Assembly: GCA_965247385.1 (NCBI GenBank)
Contig: CBDFHG010000002.1
Location: 1,054,001 to 1,118,000 of the forward strand
Direction of reading: 5' to 3'
Source: Thermohalobaculum sp965247385
GTDB taxonomy: Bacteria; Pseudomonadota; Alphaproteobacteria; Rhodobacterales; Rhodobacteraceae
DNA: 64,000 nt
The notes under the pieces are model-generated. The model was not told the origin of the DNA. It did no database searches and saw only the letters and a program-made list of their open reading frames with translations. Positions 63,323 to 64,000 of the stretch are shown here, one piece after another (position 1 is the stretch's first letter; each line of letters starts with the position of its first letter). The translations under genes and the position numbers were made by a program.

Positions 63323-64000
63323 ATGCGCGTCTATTATGATCGTGACTGCGACATCAATCTCATCAAGGACAAGAACGTCGCCATTGTCGGCTATGGCAGC
63401 CAGGGCCACGCGCATGCGCTGAACCTGCACGACAGCGGCGCCAAGAACCTCTGCGTGGCGCTCCGCCCCGGCTCGGTCAGTGCTGCCAAGGCCGAGGCCC
63501 AGGACCTGATGATCAAGCCCATCGCCGACGCTGCCGCCTGGGCGGATCTGATCATGATGGCGATGCCCGACGAGTTGCAGGCCGAAACCTACTACGCCCA
63601 TATCCACGACAACCTGAAGGACGGCGCGGCGATCGCCTTTGCCCACGGCCTCAACATCCACTTCAACCTGATCGAGACCAAGCCCACCGTCGACGTCATC
63701 ATGATGGCGCCCAAGGGCCCCGGGCACACCGTGCGCGGCGAATTCCTCAAGGGCGGCGGCGTGCCCTGCCTGGTGGCGGTCGAGAACGACGCCAGCAACC
63801 GCGCGCTGGAGATCGGCCTCTCCTACTGCTCCGCCATCGGCGGCGGCCGCGCGGGGATCATCGAGACCACCTTCAAGGAGGAGTGCGAGACCGACCTCTT
63901 CGGCGAACAGGCGGTGCTGTGCGGCGGCCTGGTCGAGCTGATCCGGATGGGTTTCGAGACCCTGGTCGAGGCCGGCTACGCCCCCGAGATGGCCTATTTC
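63323..64000 (+). CDS. ilvC: Ketol-acid reductoisomerase, N-terminal 226 residues (runs off the window)
   Basis: This is the start of the second enzyme of branched-chain amino acid synthesis, which isomerises and reduces acetolactate with NADPH. MRVYYDRDCDINLIKDKNVA is followed by the Rossmann motif AIVGYGSQGHAHALNLHDSG, LRPGSVS (NADPH phosphate binding), FAHGLNIHF, MMAPKGPGHTVRGEF and the metal-binding ETTFKEECETDLFGEQAVLCGG. It is a class I enzyme as far as visible. The gene is open at the right edge. About 120 bases of GC-rich spacer separate it from the lipoprotein gene; no promoter was identified there. Confidence 0.96.
   Translation, partial: MRVYYDRDCDINLIKDKNVAIVGYGSQGHAHALNLHDSGAKNLCVALRPGSVSAAKAEAQDLMIKPIADAAAWADLIMMAMPDELQAETYYAHIHDNLKDGAAIAFAHGLNIHFNLIETKPTVDVIMMAPKGPGHTVRGEFLKGGGVPCLVAVENDASNRALEIGLSYCSAIGGGRAGIIETTFKEECETDLFGEQAVLCGGLVELIRMGFETLVEAGYAPEMAYF

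Overview
The window is high-GC chromosomal DNA from an alphaproteobacterium. Rhodobacterales is the best guess. The grounds are the divergent clpB/pyrF pair, the ybjN-proC-csaA-like-phasin neighbourhood, the miaA-leader-ilvI-ilvH-ilvC block, a putrescine catabolic cluster of puuA/speB/spuC/puuB type, and an acetolactate synthase whose thiamine diphosphate motif reads GEAS instead of GDGS, a variant I associate with that order. The species cannot be named. No rRNA, tRNA, CRISPR array or replication origin was seen.

Layout. 1-1.25 kb holds the 3' end of error-prone polymerase dnaE2. 1.3-7.9 kb is a nested stack of mobile DNA. An IS630-family transposase gene is cut by an IS1182/IS5-type IS (4-bp duplication TTAT). 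It is cut again by a 3.5-kb cassette with 24-bp inverted repeats and an 8-bp duplication, which carries a DNA adenine methyltransferase fused to an Mrr-like nuclease domain. That methyltransferase gene is itself cut by an IS1380-family element (duplication GCAT). Removing the insertions restores open frames of 354 and 501 residues. A mini-ISL3 derivative follows. 8-10.7 kb carries an EamA exporter and an acyl-CoA ligase, then an IS1380 copy and an IS5 remnant. 13-28 kb is mostly core genome: HAD dehalogenase, DUF898 protein and M48 protease, MBL hydrolase, EnvZ-like kinase, ACR3 arsenite exporter, a membrane protein, CsaA-like protein, phasin, proC, ybjN, an ABC exporter, an MFS transporter and a GST.

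28.2-35.6 kb is a second IS island: integrase stub, IS66, truncated IS1380, mini-ISL3, IS630 fragment, and an IS1595-family element with an exact 8-bp duplication. It encloses a little cargo, including a membrane-anchored coiled-coil protein with 33-bp repeats. 35.8-38.6 kb is a formate dehydrogenase alpha subunit gene behind a GntR-type palindrome, followed by IS5, IS630 and IS1380 elements. 41.9-51 kb carries a TVP38-like membrane protein, a PfkB sugar kinase and the polyamine cluster, in which a GntR regulator gene is bracketed by two identical TTGTGATCACAA palindromes. 51-54.7 kb is a small accessory patch (weak ORFs, a duplicated clpB 3' end, a REP-like hairpin, broken IS1, a toxin-antitoxin pair, a frameshifted small gene, a frameshifted murein endopeptidase). 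54.7-64 kb is core again: clpB, pyrF, a mini-IS1182, miaA, and ilvI-ilvH-lipoprotein-ilvC preceded by a leader peptide (MMRQILVTTARGNRMG) and an attenuator.

How it fits together. The polyamine genes encode glutamylation, oxidation and transamination of putrescine plus an agmatinase, under a probable local GntR repressor. The ilv genes form a branched-chain amino acid operon with leader-peptide control. The mobile fraction is unusually informative. Several elements are internally deleted but keep their ends, and the methyltransferase-nuclease cassette has IS1595-like ends yet no transposase of its own, while an IS1595-type element with related ends lies 28 kb away.
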